A DNA stretch of 64,000 bases from a virus. The position numbers and the translations under genes were made by a program. The stretch is taken from positions 1-64,000 of the IMG/VR virus record IMGVR_UViG_3300021600_000005, one strand, 5' to 3'. The notes under the pieces are model-generated. The model saw only the letters and a list, made by a program, of their open reading frames with translations. It made no database searches and had not been told where the DNA came from. Positions 25,612 through 34,380 of the stretch are shown here, piece by piece (the first letter of the stretch is position 1; each line of letters opens with the position of its first letter).

Positions 25612-25800
25612 ATGTCAAATTCAGAAATAGTTGAAGAAATTTTATTTTGTGTACATCAAAACAAAATTATAAATGAATTTCAAAACAAAGTAAAAGAATT
25701 AGAAAAATCTCATCCGAGTTTTCATTTTTTTGATTTAGCCCAAATGGCTTATTTTTTACTTGAAAAAGAAAAAGTGGTTATAACAAATCAACAGCACTAA
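25612..25800 (+). CDS. Small helical protein
   Basis: 62 residues from the ATG at 25612. Both a host-type TATCTTTG (about 25574-25581) and a TATTTAT sequence lie upstream. Helical, QNKIINEFQNKVKELEK. Unknown. Confidence 0.65.
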   Translation: MSNSEIVEEILFCVHQNKIINEFQNKVKELEKSHPSFHFFDLAQMAYFLLEKEKVVITNQQH

Positions 25801-26047
25801 TAACCTCAACCCCTTCATTAAACCCCATAAATTTCCAAGAATCGGAAATTAAATAGTATAGTCCGTCAGGATATGCGTTTGTTAATAGTTTTGGGTCGTT
25901 TAAAAATAATTTACAATCAATAACATATTTTTTTTTATTTGTCGAATAAAAAATATTATTAACTTTTATTTTAGAGTCTTCTCCAAATAGGAGTATTTTT
26001 TCTGGTTCATTTAAATGATTTATAACTTTTTCAAATGAACGTTTCAT
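25778..26047 (-). CDS. Unknown 89-residue protein
   Basis: Convergent with 25612 and overlapping its 3' end by 23 bases. Strand-rich, no motif. Confidence 0.6.
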   Translation of the reverse strand: MKRSFEKVINHLNEPEKILLFGEDSKIKVNNIFYSTNKKKYVIDCKLFLNDPKLLTNAYPDGLYYLISDSWKFMGFNEGVEVISAVDLL

Positions 26048-26118
26048 ATTATGTAAATATTAGTAAGATTATTTAAAAAATCTATTGACAGTGCAATATA
26101 TTTATTGTAAATTTTAAT

Positions 26119-26409
26119 ATGTATTTAGAAATAATTTTAACGTTAATTTTATTATTAATGGTTTGGATACCAGTAATGATAATCCTATGGTGGTTCAAAG
26201 TAGGTAGAAAAATAATTAAAACTTTTTCAGGGATGAAAAATGTTTTAAATCAAAAACCTAATATTGAGACCCCCCCAATTCATAATATAACAACGGAGCA
26301 AAAAATTGAACCTCCGTTAAAAAATCAACAACCACCTATGCCGGATATTGCTCAACTTATGGGGATGGTGGACCAGTTTGGAAAAATGTTTGGAAACAAT
26401 AGGAAATAA
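26119..26409 (+). CDS. Membrane-anchored Pro/Gln-rich protein
   Basis: 96 residues: N-terminal transmembrane helix (IILTLILLLMVWIPVMIILWW), then a Pro/Gln-rich linker and a PDIAQLMGMVDQFGKMFG helix. TATTTAT lies 14 or more bases upstream. Confidence 0.7.
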   Translation: MYLEIILTLILLLMVWIPVMIILWWFKVGRKIIKTFSGMKNVLNQKPNIETPPIHNITTEQKIEPPLKNQQPPMPDIAQLMGMVDQFGKMFGNNRK

Positions 26410-26410
26410 T

Positions 26411-26638
26411 ATGGAAATAATGATTTTAAAAAAAGAATATGAATGGGTTTTAAAAATATTAAACTCTTCTATTAATTTATATCAAATAAAAACATCTGAA
26501 AATTTATTTAATGCGTTTATTAATAAATGGGATGATGAAATATCTGATGAAAAAAAAATAACTTTATTTTATGAATTTAAAAAAAATAAGTTATCAAAAT
26601 GTGATGAAATTGGTTTTTCAACCTTTAAAATTTATTAA
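26411..26638 (+). CDS. Small unknown protein
   Basis: 75 residues; ATG at 26411 one base after the previous stop. Charged helices. Ends against the convergent gene 26635. Confidence 0.65.
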   Translation: MEIMILKKEYEWVLKILNSSINLYQIKTSENLFNAFINKWDDEISDEKKITLFYEFKKNKLSKCDEIGFSTFKIY

Positions 26639-26943
26639 GGATAATTATTCATATGTAGGTATATAGTTGAGGTAGTTATATAACCCTTCAAATTTAATGT
26701 TTCCTCCACCCAGTCTTTTGTAATCGACTGAAGTTCTTTATATTCAAGTGAAAACATGGATTCTAAAAATGACCAAATTGTATCATAATCAAAATAAAAT
26801 TGTTTATTTATCCTATCTATCTGAGCAAGTCTTTTTTTATTTTTAACATAATAAGAACCAATAATTTCAACATCAGAAAACATATCGTTTAACCAATCCT
26901 TAACCAATCTTGCCCTTTGCGTTTTTGTTATGTTAATTTTCAT
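26635..26943 (-). CDS. WVEETLNLK-family protein (minus copy 1)
   Basis: 102 residues: MKINITKTQRARLVKDWLNDMFS, then FDYDTIWSFLESMFSLEYKELQSITKDWVEETLNLK. TATTTAT lies 5 bases upstream on the coding strand (26949-26955). About 85 per cent of positions are shared with 26984 and the 39931 array by eye. Function unknown. Confidence 0.85.
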   Translation of the reverse strand: MKINITKTQRARLVKDWLNDMFSDVEIIGSYYVKNKKRLAQIDRINKQFYFDYDTIWSFLESMFSLEYKELQSITKDWVEETLNLKGYITTSTIYLHMNNYP

Positions 26944-26983
26944 TTAATATAAATACTTTAAAATTTAACGACTCTTTCACCGA

Positions 26984-27289
26984 TTATGTCCTCCATATAG
27001 TAGTATTGGGATTATAAGTAGTTTTATGGCCCTTCAAATTTAATGTTTCTTCCACCCAGTCTTCTGTAATAGCTTGCAGTTCCCTATATTCAAGTGAAAA
27101 CACGGATTCTAAAAATAACCAAATTGTATTATAATCAAACCAAAACTCCTTATTTTTTTTATCATGGAAACCAATGTTTTTTTTATTTTTAACATAATAA
27201 GACCCAAGTATTTCAGCATCAGAAAACATATCGTTTAACCAATCCTTAACCAATCTTGCCCTTTGTGTTTTTGTTATGTTAATTTTCAT
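26984..27289 (-). CDS. WVEETLNLK-family protein (minus copy 2)
   Basis: 101 residues, a paralog of 26635; starts 8 bases after the endolysin stop, in the same orientation, with no TATTTAT box of its own. The copies differ mainly in the central strand region after SYYVKN. Confidence 0.85.
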   Translation of the reverse strand: MKINITKTQRARLVKDWLNDMFSDAEILGSYYVKNKKNIGFHDKKNKEFWFDYNTIWLFLESVFSLEYRELQAITEDWVEETLNLKGHKTTYNPNTTIWRT

Positions 27290-27296
27290 TTTCTTA

Positions 27297-28118
27297 TTAA
27301 GAAAGTGATGAATATATTTTTTTAAATTCTTTCAATCTATGGTCTAAACCTATTGTTCCACCATTTACTCGTTTTGTTACAGCGATTACTGTAGAATCGT
27401 CAGAGCCTTTATCACAAATAGACCAAAGTTTATTAGAGTCAAAGAAAAACGCAGCTGACGCTAACGGATATTTAGTTGCAACTAATTCTGGATTTTTCAT
27501 AATATCGTCATCAACAGTTTTATCAAATTTTGAATAATTATCTTTACCGGTTAATTGAATATATCCTCTGCCGCAAAATAAATAACCTTCTTTAGTTAAT
27601 TCATTACCATTACCCATTCTATTTCCATAAACAAGGGAGGCGATTTTTTCTGGATTACGAGCGTATGATTCACTTAAATTACCCGGAAAATATTTAGGGA
27701 ATATTTTTTTAAGTCCATCAGAGCTGTAATTTAAATTTTCTTTAACCGCTTTAAATCCTCCAGATTCATGACTACATTGAGCCAAAAAATGAGACAATCT
27801 TAAATTGTTTGTAATATTAAATTTAATAGCCGTTTCAGGTATTTGAGAAATTACCAAATCTGGAATTAGGCCTTTTAATTTATCTAGTTTTAACCCTTCT
27901 ACTTTTGGAGTAGATACAGTTTCATTTATGGGTGATAAATTAATTCCCATTTTTTCCAAAGTTGATTGACCGGCAATCCCGTCTGAAATTAAACCGTTTT
28001 TAGTTTGCCATTCTTTTAATGTTTTTTCTGTGTTAGGGCCAAAGACACCATCAAGTGTTAACCCTAATTTTGATTGAAGTTGTTTAACAATTTCACCATT
28101 TGAACCTAATTTTACCAT
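27297..28118 (-). CDS. Endolysin: peptidoglycan-binding domain plus GH19 glycosidase
   Basis: 273 residues. Residues about 1-65 form a PG-binding repeat (LGLTLDGVFGPNTEKTLKEWQ). The GH19 chitinase/lysozyme-like domain follows: HFLAQCSHESGGF holds the catalytic Glu, then YGNRMGNGNELTKEGYLFCGRGYIQLTGKDNY. It hydrolyses the glycan backbone of the wall. No signal peptide, so a holin is expected for release. TATTTAT lies about 18 bases upstream, fitting late expression. Confidence 0.9.
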   Translation of the reverse strand: MVKLGSNGEIVKQLQSKLGLTLDGVFGPNTEKTLKEWQTKNGLISDGIAGQSTLEKMGINLSPINETVSTPKVEGLKLDKLKGLIPDLVISQIPETAIKFNITNNLRLSHFLAQCSHESGGFKAVKENLNYSSDGLKKIFPKYFPGNLSESYARNPEKIASLVYGNRMGNGNELTKEGYLFCGRGYIQLTGKDNYSKFDKTVDDDIMKNPELVATKYPLASAAFFFDSNKLWSICDKGSDDSTVIAVTKRVNGGTIGLDHRLKEFKKIYSSLS

Positions 28119-28263
28119 AAATAATTTTTATTAATAAATATCCAAATAATTTTTTTATGGTATTTAATAAATTTTATAAAATTTTATGATTGTTTAATGT
28201 AATTTAAAATATTTATATGTAAATACTATAATTAAAAATTAATAAGAACTAAACACTAAAAAT

Positions 28264-28518
28264 ATGGACGCACAAACTATAGTTATTATTACCGCTTTAA
28301 TAGGAATTCTTAAAGGAAAGGATGTGTGGGAGTATTTTAAATTTAGAATTGAAAATAAAAGTAAAGGTAACGATAAAATTATTGACATTTATGAAAAAAG
28401 AATTTTATCTCTTGAATCAGAAATAAAAGAATTAAGGGATAAACAAGATGAATTACTTAAAAGAATGGAAAGTAAAATATTAAAAAGCCGAGGAACTAAA
28501 AAAGAGGTTTTAGGGTAA
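28264..28518 (+). CDS. Small membrane protein with coiled-coil tail
   Basis: 84 residues: N-terminal hydrophobic segment (TIVIITALIGILKG), then a long charged coiled coil. Divergent from the endolysin; a holin or spanin-like role is possible but unproven. Confidence 0.65.
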   Translation: MDAQTIVIITALIGILKGKDVWEYFKFRIENKSKGNDKIIDIYEKRILSLESEIKELRDKQDELLKRMESKILKSRGTKKEVLG

Positions 28519-28550
28519 TTTATTTGTCTTTGTCAAATGAATCATTGTCT

Positions 28551-29099
28551 TTATAATCCGGAATCAGCAATAGGGATGCCATTGCTAACGACATCGAAAA
28601 CCGAAACAACCTGCACCCGACCAAAGTAAGTTTTAGGCTGCCACACCAATACATCAGACAAAAGAAACTTCTCTTGTGCCTTTTTGTATGTTCCAGATGG
28701 ATTTGCAGGGATAAACCAATGCTGAAAAATAATCCTTTTACTTGCTACTCTTGAAAGTTCAGTTAGTAAATCGTGATTCCATTGAAACTTTCCGTTGTAT
28801 GGTGGGTCGCAAATAACCGTTTCAAATTCGTTATCCTTTACAAAGTCTTTCATATTTGAAGCATCGCAAATTATATCAGGTTTATTTTCAGCATCAGCAT
28901 CTAATCGAACATCTCCAAGCATTGATTTACCACTACAAACGTGCAATGTTCTACCGATGAACAATCCTTGCAAAACATCTTCAATGCTATCGTTCCAAAG
29001 TTTCTTTTTAACTCTGTAAATGTGGCTCGTTCCTGCCAACGGCACACTTCCTTTTGTCTTGTCAATAGCAGGTTGATTTTTGTAAGTTACATTTCCCAT
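28551..29099 (-). CDS. DNA methyltransferase-like protein with DPPY motif
   Basis: 182 residues. VICDPPYNGKF is motif IV of adenine-N6/cytosine-N4 methyltransferases; TLHVCSGKSMLGDVRLDAD resembles the SAM-binding motif I, placed before it. Short for a stand-alone modification enzyme, with no target-recognition domain visible. It is clearly less A+T-rich than its neighbours and lies next to an attC-like hairpin (29156-29224), which suggests recent acquisition. Confidence 0.75.
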   Translation of the reverse strand: MGNVTYKNQPAIDKTKGSVPLAGTSHIYRVKKKLWNDSIEDVLQGLFIGRTLHVCSGKSMLGDVRLDADAENKPDIICDASNMKDFVKDNEFETVICDPPYNGKFQWNHDLLTELSRVASKRIIFQHWFIPANPSGTYKKAQEKFLLSDVLVWQPKTYFGRVQVVSVFDVVSNGIPIADSGL

Positions 29100-29267
29100 A
29101 TTTATTATTTATTTAAGTTTTCGTTTCAAAATCCGCAACGGCATATAACAGCGGTTTTGTGCTATTTGCCCCATCAACATTTGTGGTAACTTGAAACTTT
29201 GTGCAAGGGGCAAACAGACACAAAGTCAGTACGGTCATAATTATAGTTAATATTATTGTCACAACTT
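29100..29267. other. Gap with attC-like imperfect inverted repeat
   Basis: TTTGTG (29156-29161) and TTTGCCCC (29165-29172) pair with GGGGCAAA (29207-29214) and CACAAA (29219-29224); the spacers are 3 and 4 bases, giving an asymmetric two-box stem like an integron attC site. The sequence is more G+C-rich than the phage average, like the methyltransferase beside it. Confidence 0.45.
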
Positions 29268-29519
29268 TTATTTTTTTATTATTGGATTAATTATTATCAC
29301 TTCTGATTCGGTTTCAATTATTACTCTTGCCCCACAAGATAGTATTGGTTTAGCATCACACCCCTCACCACCATATATTATTTTACTCGGACCTAAAATT
29401 TCAACTTCATTACAATAAGTATTTTTTTTACCTTGTTTAACTGTAATCACAGGTAAATCAGTTCCTTTAGTTTTGTTAGAACGAATATTATGTTGGTTAA
29501 CATGTATTCTTGTTTTCAT
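29268..29519 (-). CDS. Conserved small phage protein next to thyA
   Basis: 83 residues: TRIHVNQHNIRSNKTKGTDLPVITVK, then EVEILGPSKIIYGGEGCDAKPILSCGARVIIETESEV. I recall this pattern as a widespread phage protein of unknown function. It follows thyA by 3 bases. Confidence 0.75.
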   Translation of the reverse strand: MKTRIHVNQHNIRSNKTKGTDLPVITVKQGKKNTYCNEVEILGPSKIIYGGEGCDAKPILSCGARVIIETESEVIIINPIIKK

Positions 29520-29522
29520 AAC

Positions 29523-30740
29523 TTAATTACTTAAAGGGGCTTTAATTGTTGGGTGTGATTGATAGTTTATAAGTTTGAAGTTATCATAAACATATTCATC
29601 AAACTTTAAATCAGGATTAGTGACCATAACTAAGGTTGGTAACTTAAATGATTCTCTACTGATTTGTTCTTTAGCTTGCTCAATATGATTGAGATACAAG
29701 TGAGTATCACCTAAGTTTCCAATTAGCTCATCAGGAACCATATTAACTTCTTTAGCAATAATTTCTAATAACAATCCATAACTTGCAATGTTAAATGGTA
29801 AACCTAAGAATGTATCTACTGAACGTTGATTCCACATTAAAGAGATTGCTCTGGTTGGAATGTTATAATCATCAAATAAACTATTCCACCCATTTTCATC
29901 CGTTGGGAAAACATCCTTAATCCAAGATGATTTGTCGTAAATGTTTTTACGTTCTTGTGAACTCAACTCTTTTGTATAAACTTGAAATCCATAATGACAA
30001 GGTGGAAGAGTCATTTGGTCTAATTCTCCAACATTCCAGCTTGAAACCATTAATCGTCTTGAGTCTGGATTTGTTTTAAGGTCGTTGATTAGATTTGCGA
30101 TTTGGTCTATTGAATTATTTTGGTGCGTTACTTTAACATCATATTTACTATAATCTCCACCATCACGAATTAAGTCCATAACTTTAACTTTGTCAGAACT
30201 TTTTACATTTTCTAAATCATAATTTATTACGTTTTTTTTACCCCAACTTCTCCATTGCTTACCATAAATTGGACCTAACTCACCCCACTTATTTTCCCAT
30301 TCTTTATCTGTTTTAATTTTATTGACAAAATCTTCTTTACTATATGGAATCTTAACTTCAGGACTATTAACATATCTCTTATAAGCATCGCCGTCCCAAA
30401 TATGACAATCATTATCAACTAAATACTTAATATTAGTATCTCCTTTTAAAAACCATAACAATTCAGTTACAATAGTTTTAAATGCCATCTTCTTAGTTGT
30501 AAGCAATGGAAATCCTTCACTCATCTTATGACGTATCTGTCTTCCAAAGATACTGATTGTTCCAGTCCCTGTTCTGTCCGACTTGGTTACTCCATTATCT
30601 AAGATGTCTTGGAGTAGGTCTGTGTATTGTTTATCTAATTTATTCATAACTTTTTCTTTTTGTGCGTAAGATAATACAGATGGCATACCACTATAATGAC
30701 ACCACAACTCACCTAAATTATCTTCATTATCTTCTTTCAT
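29523..30740 (-). CDS. thyA: Thymidylate synthase ThyA
   Basis: 405 residues from the ATG at 30740, chosen because it overlaps the previous gene's stop as ATGA; a start at 30647 would give the usual N-terminus MNKLDKQYTDLLQDIL. Landmarks: DRTGTGT, the catalytic Cys in LPPCHYGFQVY, WNQRSVDTFLGLPFNIASYG, and a C-terminal NYQSHPTIKAPLSN. Converts dUMP to dTMP with methylene-tetrahydrofolate. The 31-residue N-terminal extension and several internal inserts make it longer than the ~264-residue bacterial enzyme. Confidence 0.93.
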   Translation of the reverse strand: MKEDNEDNLGELWCHYSGMPSVLSYAQKEKVMNKLDKQYTDLLQDILDNGVTKSDRTGTGTISIFGRQIRHKMSEGFPLLTTKKMAFKTIVTELLWFLKGDTNIKYLVDNDCHIWDGDAYKRYVNSPEVKIPYSKEDFVNKIKTDKEWENKWGELGPIYGKQWRSWGKKNVINYDLENVKSSDKVKVMDLIRDGGDYSKYDVKVTHQNNSIDQIANLINDLKTNPDSRRLMVSSWNVGELDQMTLPPCHYGFQVYTKELSSQERKNIYDKSSWIKDVFPTDENGWNSLFDDYNIPTRAISLMWNQRSVDTFLGLPFNIASYGLLLEIIAKEVNMVPDELIGNLGDTHLYLNHIEQAKEQISRESFKLPTLVMVTNPDLKFDEYVYDNFKLINYQSHPTIKAPLSN

Positions 30741-31084
30741 TTTACAAACAATTGAATTCCTAGTATGGTAAGGGCTAATATTAAACAAATAATTGTTTTT
30801 GTATTAAAAGGTTCATTAAAAAGATACCAACTAAAGTAAGTAAATACTATTGCTCCTAATGAAAATCCTATTAATCTTGATGGCCACATTTGACCTTCAT
30901 ATGCAATTACCATATTCTTTACTGAATACATAAAAAACATTGATGCCGGTATACCCATTAAAACAACCAACCAGTAATTGTTTTTAAACCAATCATACTT
31001 CATTTGTCCCTGTAATTGAAAGAAAGTTACGATTTGAGCAAGAATGCCAAACACAATACCGATTATAAGTTTTCCTACGTTCAT
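30737..31084 (-). CDS. Four-helix DMT-like membrane protein
   Basis: 115 residues with four hydrophobic helices. GIVFGILAQIVTFFQLQGQ and WPSRLIGFSLGAIVFTYFSW match a small drug/metabolite-transporter-like family that I remember from other large phages. ATGA overlap with thyA downstream. Confidence 0.75.
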   Translation of the reverse strand: MNVGKLIIGIVFGILAQIVTFFQLQGQMKYDWFKNNYWLVVLMGIPASMFFMYSVKNMVIAYEGQMWPSRLIGFSLGAIVFTYFSWYLFNEPFNTKTIICLILALTILGIQLFVK

Positions 31085-31108
31085 TTTATTTTAATAACTT
31101 TCTATTAT

Positions 31109-31744
31109 TTAATCCCACCACCACGACATACGTTCATTTAAAATTTTAAACAAAAGACTATGAGCTTTTTGTTGGTTATAATGACCGATATTCATAGCGA
31201 TTCTTTGTTTTATTTCAACTGTGTTTTCTTCTTCTCCTATTTTAATATTAAAAATTTGAAGTTTTTTGTTGGATAAAACTTTTTTATATGAAAGTGGGTA
31301 CTTTTTAAAATACGAATCAAAGTCTTCGTGTATTATCTTTATGTCTAATGTTTTATTTTCAGTATCTCCAGGAATATCTAAAAAATTATATTCGGTTTTT
31401 TCATAGTCTGAGTATTCAATTGAATAGAAATCTTCTTGTACTCGTTGAATAAGATTCAAACATAAAGTCATATCTCGATTGTCTCGTTCAACTTCACTAT
31501 GTCTATTAGACGTAACAATATATTTACGTTGTAGTTCAATCTTACGTTTTAACACTTCAAAAATATAATTACTATCCCAATGTCTATCATTAAAAATAAC
31601 TGAAAACCAATCAATAAGATTTTTTACACCTCTTAAAAATTCTAAAAACCATACCGGTAAATAATTTTTCCAGGAGTTTCTATCCCAAGCGCTATCTTTC
31701 GGCATTGGAAGTTTTTTGATTATTTTGTTATTATAAATGTCCAT
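31109..31744 (-). CDS. Conserved phage protein ending SWWWD
   Basis: 211 residues, Trp-rich at both ends (SAWDRNSWKNYLPVWF; ERMSWWWD). Helical centre. Upstream on the coding strand is a host-type TATCTTTA. Function unknown. Confidence 0.7.
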   Translation of the reverse strand: MDIYNNKIIKKLPMPKDSAWDRNSWKNYLPVWFLEFLRGVKNLIDWFSVIFNDRHWDSNYIFEVLKRKIELQRKYIVTSNRHSEVERDNRDMTLCLNLIQRVQEDFYSIEYSDYEKTEYNFLDIPGDTENKTLDIKIIHEDFDSYFKKYPLSYKKVLSNKKLQIFNIKIGEEENTVEIKQRIAMNIGHYNQQKAHSLLFKILNERMSWWWD

Positions 31745-31800
31745 TTTTTACGTTAAATATTTTATAAAGATATGTAAAAAATATTAATAATCAAATAAAA

Positions 31801-33162
31801 TCATTTTTTTAAAAACACATTCAAATCTTCAGGAGTCCCCAGTCCCCACATTTTTTCAATATCAAAAGTTCTAATTTTTTTACAATCTTTAATTGCTTGG
31901 TTAAAAACGGGACAAATATAAAATTCATCATTCACTCTGATATTTTTCTTAATCATTTCTTCTGAGTATTTTACATAGTCAGAACCTTTTTTCCAAAAAT
32001 AAATTCCAGCGGTTGCAATATTTGATATTGGGTTTTTTTCTGCAACCTCTGTTACATAACCATTGTCATCAATTTTAGCAAATGACCATTTTGGATGAGT
32101 GGAACGGAATGTAACAATACCTCCATCAGAATTTGTTTCCATCATTTTGTACATAAATTCATTTGAATCCCATTCAATAAATTGGTCAGAATTCGCAATT
32201 AAAAGCGGATTTTCATTATTAATATAATCTTTGGTTAATAAAGTTGTGCAAGCGGCTCCTTCAGTTAATTTATCTACCTCAACAATTTTACAATTAGGTG
32301 AAATTAATTTTAATAACGCGTCTAAGTTATATTTTTCCCTATGTGATTTTTGAACAATATAAATAAAATTGGCATTAATATTAAGATTTTCGGTTACTAC
32401 TTTAATCATTGGTTCTCCGTTAATTTCAATTAATGGTTTTGGAAAAGAATATCCGGCTTTTTCAAATCTTGAACCGGCTCCCGCCATCGGAATTAAAACG
32501 TTTAATTTATTGTCAGACCATTTTGGGATTATCATAATTTTGTTTTTGTTTAATTTATTTTTTATTTTTTCAATTGTTAAATCTGAAGGATTGTTAACCC
32601 TTAAAACATTTGCGTTACTTCTACCGGCAGCTAAAAGCCCTGGAGGGGAATCCTCAACAATTAAAGTTTCTTCAGGTAAAACTCCCATTGTACTCATGGT
32701 TTTCCAATACATTTCAGGATGAGGTTTACTATTTTTAACGTCTTCATTTGAAATAATTAAATCCATGTATTCAATAATACCAATTTTTGATAACATAACC
32801 AACACAGACCTTCTAATTGAATTTGAAGCGCATGATAATCGATATCCCATTTTTCTTAATTCTTTGAACAATTCAATCATTTTAATGTTTGGTTGTAATT
32901 CGGAAATTAAGTTAATTGTTAAATTTTGTTTTTGATTCCAAATATCATCATATGTATTTGGATTTAGACCTTTATTAACTGTTAGTAATTCTAATTTTTG
33001 ATAGGTTTTTAAACCGTCATATATTGATAAATGTTCTGTTTCGGATATAACATATTTTTCAGTATTGCAAACTTCTCTCAAAGATTGGTTTAATGTTTGA
33101 AAATGTATTTGTTTAGCGTCAACTAAAACCCCATCTAAATCAAATATTATTAATTTAATCAT
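31801..33162 (-). CDS. Fused HAD phosphatase and sugar nucleotidyltransferase
   Basis: 453 residues. Residues 1-205 form a HAD phosphatase of the beta-phosphoglucomutase type (IIFDLDGVLVDAK, ASNSIRRSV, VEDSPPGLLAA). Residues about 220-453 form a nucleotidyltransferase: LIPMAGAGSRFEKAGYSFPKPLIEINGEPM is the NTP-binding signature, with a DQF in place of the usual metal-binding DxD-type. Probably makes an NDP-sugar and dephosphorylates a sugar phosphate in the same pathway. Overlaps 33155 by 8 bases. Confidence 0.85.
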   Translation of the reverse strand: MIKLIIFDLDGVLVDAKQIHFQTLNQSLREVCNTEKYVISETEHLSIYDGLKTYQKLELLTVNKGLNPNTYDDIWNQKQNLTINLISELQPNIKMIELFKELRKMGYRLSCASNSIRRSVLVMLSKIGIIEYMDLIISNEDVKNSKPHPEMYWKTMSTMGVLPEETLIVEDSPPGLLAAGRSNANVLRVNNPSDLTIEKIKNKLNKNKIMIIPKWSDNKLNVLIPMAGAGSRFEKAGYSFPKPLIEINGEPMIKVVTENLNINANFIYIVQKSHREKYNLDALLKLISPNCKIVEVDKLTEGAACTTLLTKDYINNENPLLIANSDQFIEWDSNEFMYKMMETNSDGGIVTFRSTHPKWSFAKIDDNGYVTEVAEKNPISNIATAGIYFWKKGSDYVKYSEEMIKKNIRVNDEFYICPVFNQAIKDCKKIRTFDIEKMWGLGTPEDLNVFLKK

Positions 33163-33589
33163 TTTTATATCTTTTAATAAAATCTGAGCAAATACCTTCG
33201 CATTTGTTCACATTTTCATTGTATAATTCTGGTTTGACAGCAATGCTACCAATAATTGGTTGAGTCCCAGGATAAGCCCATATGTAATTTTTAGAAGTTA
33301 ATGTTACAGTATCTTCTTCATGCCAAAAATAATGTATATCATATTTTTTCATTTCCACTAACGCGTCCAAATTTTTGGCGTGGCACCATAATTTTTTATT
33401 CATCAAAAACTTATAATCCACATCATATTTTGCTTCATCATGTCCTAACATAAATTTTCCATTAATATACCAAACATCAATTTCAACATCGTAACCTAAC
33501 TTAATTGCCGATTCAATATATGTAGGGGTATTTTCAAGTTCATGAAATTCACCATCAATATTTCCTCTGTGAGATATTAGTATTGTCAT
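33155..33589 (-). CDS. Glycerophosphodiesterase-like protein
   Basis: 144 residues. SHRGN at the start, then LENTPTYIESAIKLGYDVEIDVW and GKFMLGHDE match the active-site region of glycerophosphodiester phosphodiesterases, but the protein is half the usual length. It lies between genes for sugar activation and sugar transfer, so the substrate may be a sugar phosphodiester. Confidence 0.7.
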   Translation of the reverse strand: MTILISHRGNIDGEFHELENTPTYIESAIKLGYDVEIDVWYINGKFMLGHDEAKYDVDYKFLMNKKLWCHAKNLDALVEMKKYDIHYFWHEEDTVTLTSKNYIWAYPGTQPIIGSIAVKPELYNENVNKCEGICSDFIKRYKND

Positions 33590-34359
33590 ATTTTTGTTGG
33601 TATGTTTACATCAATATTTGGGGTTTTCCAAGGACTATCCCTTACATTTAACCTACGTAATAATCCCCAAGTAGCATATTCTAAACCATACGCATAAAGT
33701 TTAGTTTTTAACCCTAATTCTTCAGTTCTATATTTCCAAATAGCGTGGCAAGAGGTTATATTTGTTTCATCCATTCCGTGATTTTTAATAAATTTAAAAT
33801 AATCGTTTTCTAAATTAAAATAACTATCAAGTTTATCGTAAATTAATCCAATATTTTTCATGTTTTCATAACCAGAAATAAACCATCCATCATTAAATCC
33901 CCACCCTTCGTCTAAAAGATGCCAATGACTAACGTAAAAATTTTCAGGGGATAACAAACTAAAATCAATCTTCTCATAAAAAACAGTATCAAATCTTGAA
34001 ATTAATACCATATCATATGAATCATCAATCAATTCCATTGTTTTTTTAAGTGAATAAAATCTTGAATAATTGTTATTTAAATAATTTTTGGTATTCCAAG
34101 GACCATCCGGTACAAAATTGTAATCTTTGTACGGATGGTCAAACAATCTTTGTTTTTCAAGAATAAATTTTTTTGGGTTAACTGTGCTAATTAATCTTTC
34201 GCTTTCTTGTGTAGAATCGTCCCATCCATGAAAAAATATGTCCGTATTTTCTGTAATTACATTTTTTTTTAAATAATCAAAAGGGATTTTAAATCCTTGT
34301 ATTTCATCTCGACTATTTTTGCCTGTAAATTTACCGTAGAAACATAAAGCAATTTTCAT
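33586..34359 (-). CDS. Glycosyltransferase-like protein
   Basis: 257 residues. MKIALCFYGKFTGKN, TDIFFHGWDD, YDMVLISRFDTVFYE (a D-x-D-like RFDTVF) and a GWGFNDGWFISG acceptor-like loop are typical of GT-A-like enzymes in phage and capsule clusters. Overlaps the next gene by 4 bases. Confidence 0.7.
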   Translation of the reverse strand: MKIALCFYGKFTGKNSRDEIQGFKIPFDYLKKNVITENTDIFFHGWDDSTQESERLISTVNPKKFILEKQRLFDHPYKDYNFVPDGPWNTKNYLNNNYSRFYSLKKTMELIDDSYDMVLISRFDTVFYEKIDFSLLSPENFYVSHWHLLDEGWGFNDGWFISGYENMKNIGLIYDKLDSYFNLENDYFKFIKNHGMDETNITSCHAIWKYRTEELGLKTKLYAYGLEYATWGLLRRLNVRDSPWKTPNIDVNIPTKI

Positions 34360-34380
34360 ATATAAACAATTTAATATAAA

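Noticed and set aside
29523-30788. Longer thyA start at 30788
   Set aside because: It would run 50 bases into the upstream gene; the ATG at 30740 overlaps that gene's stop in the usual ATGA manner.
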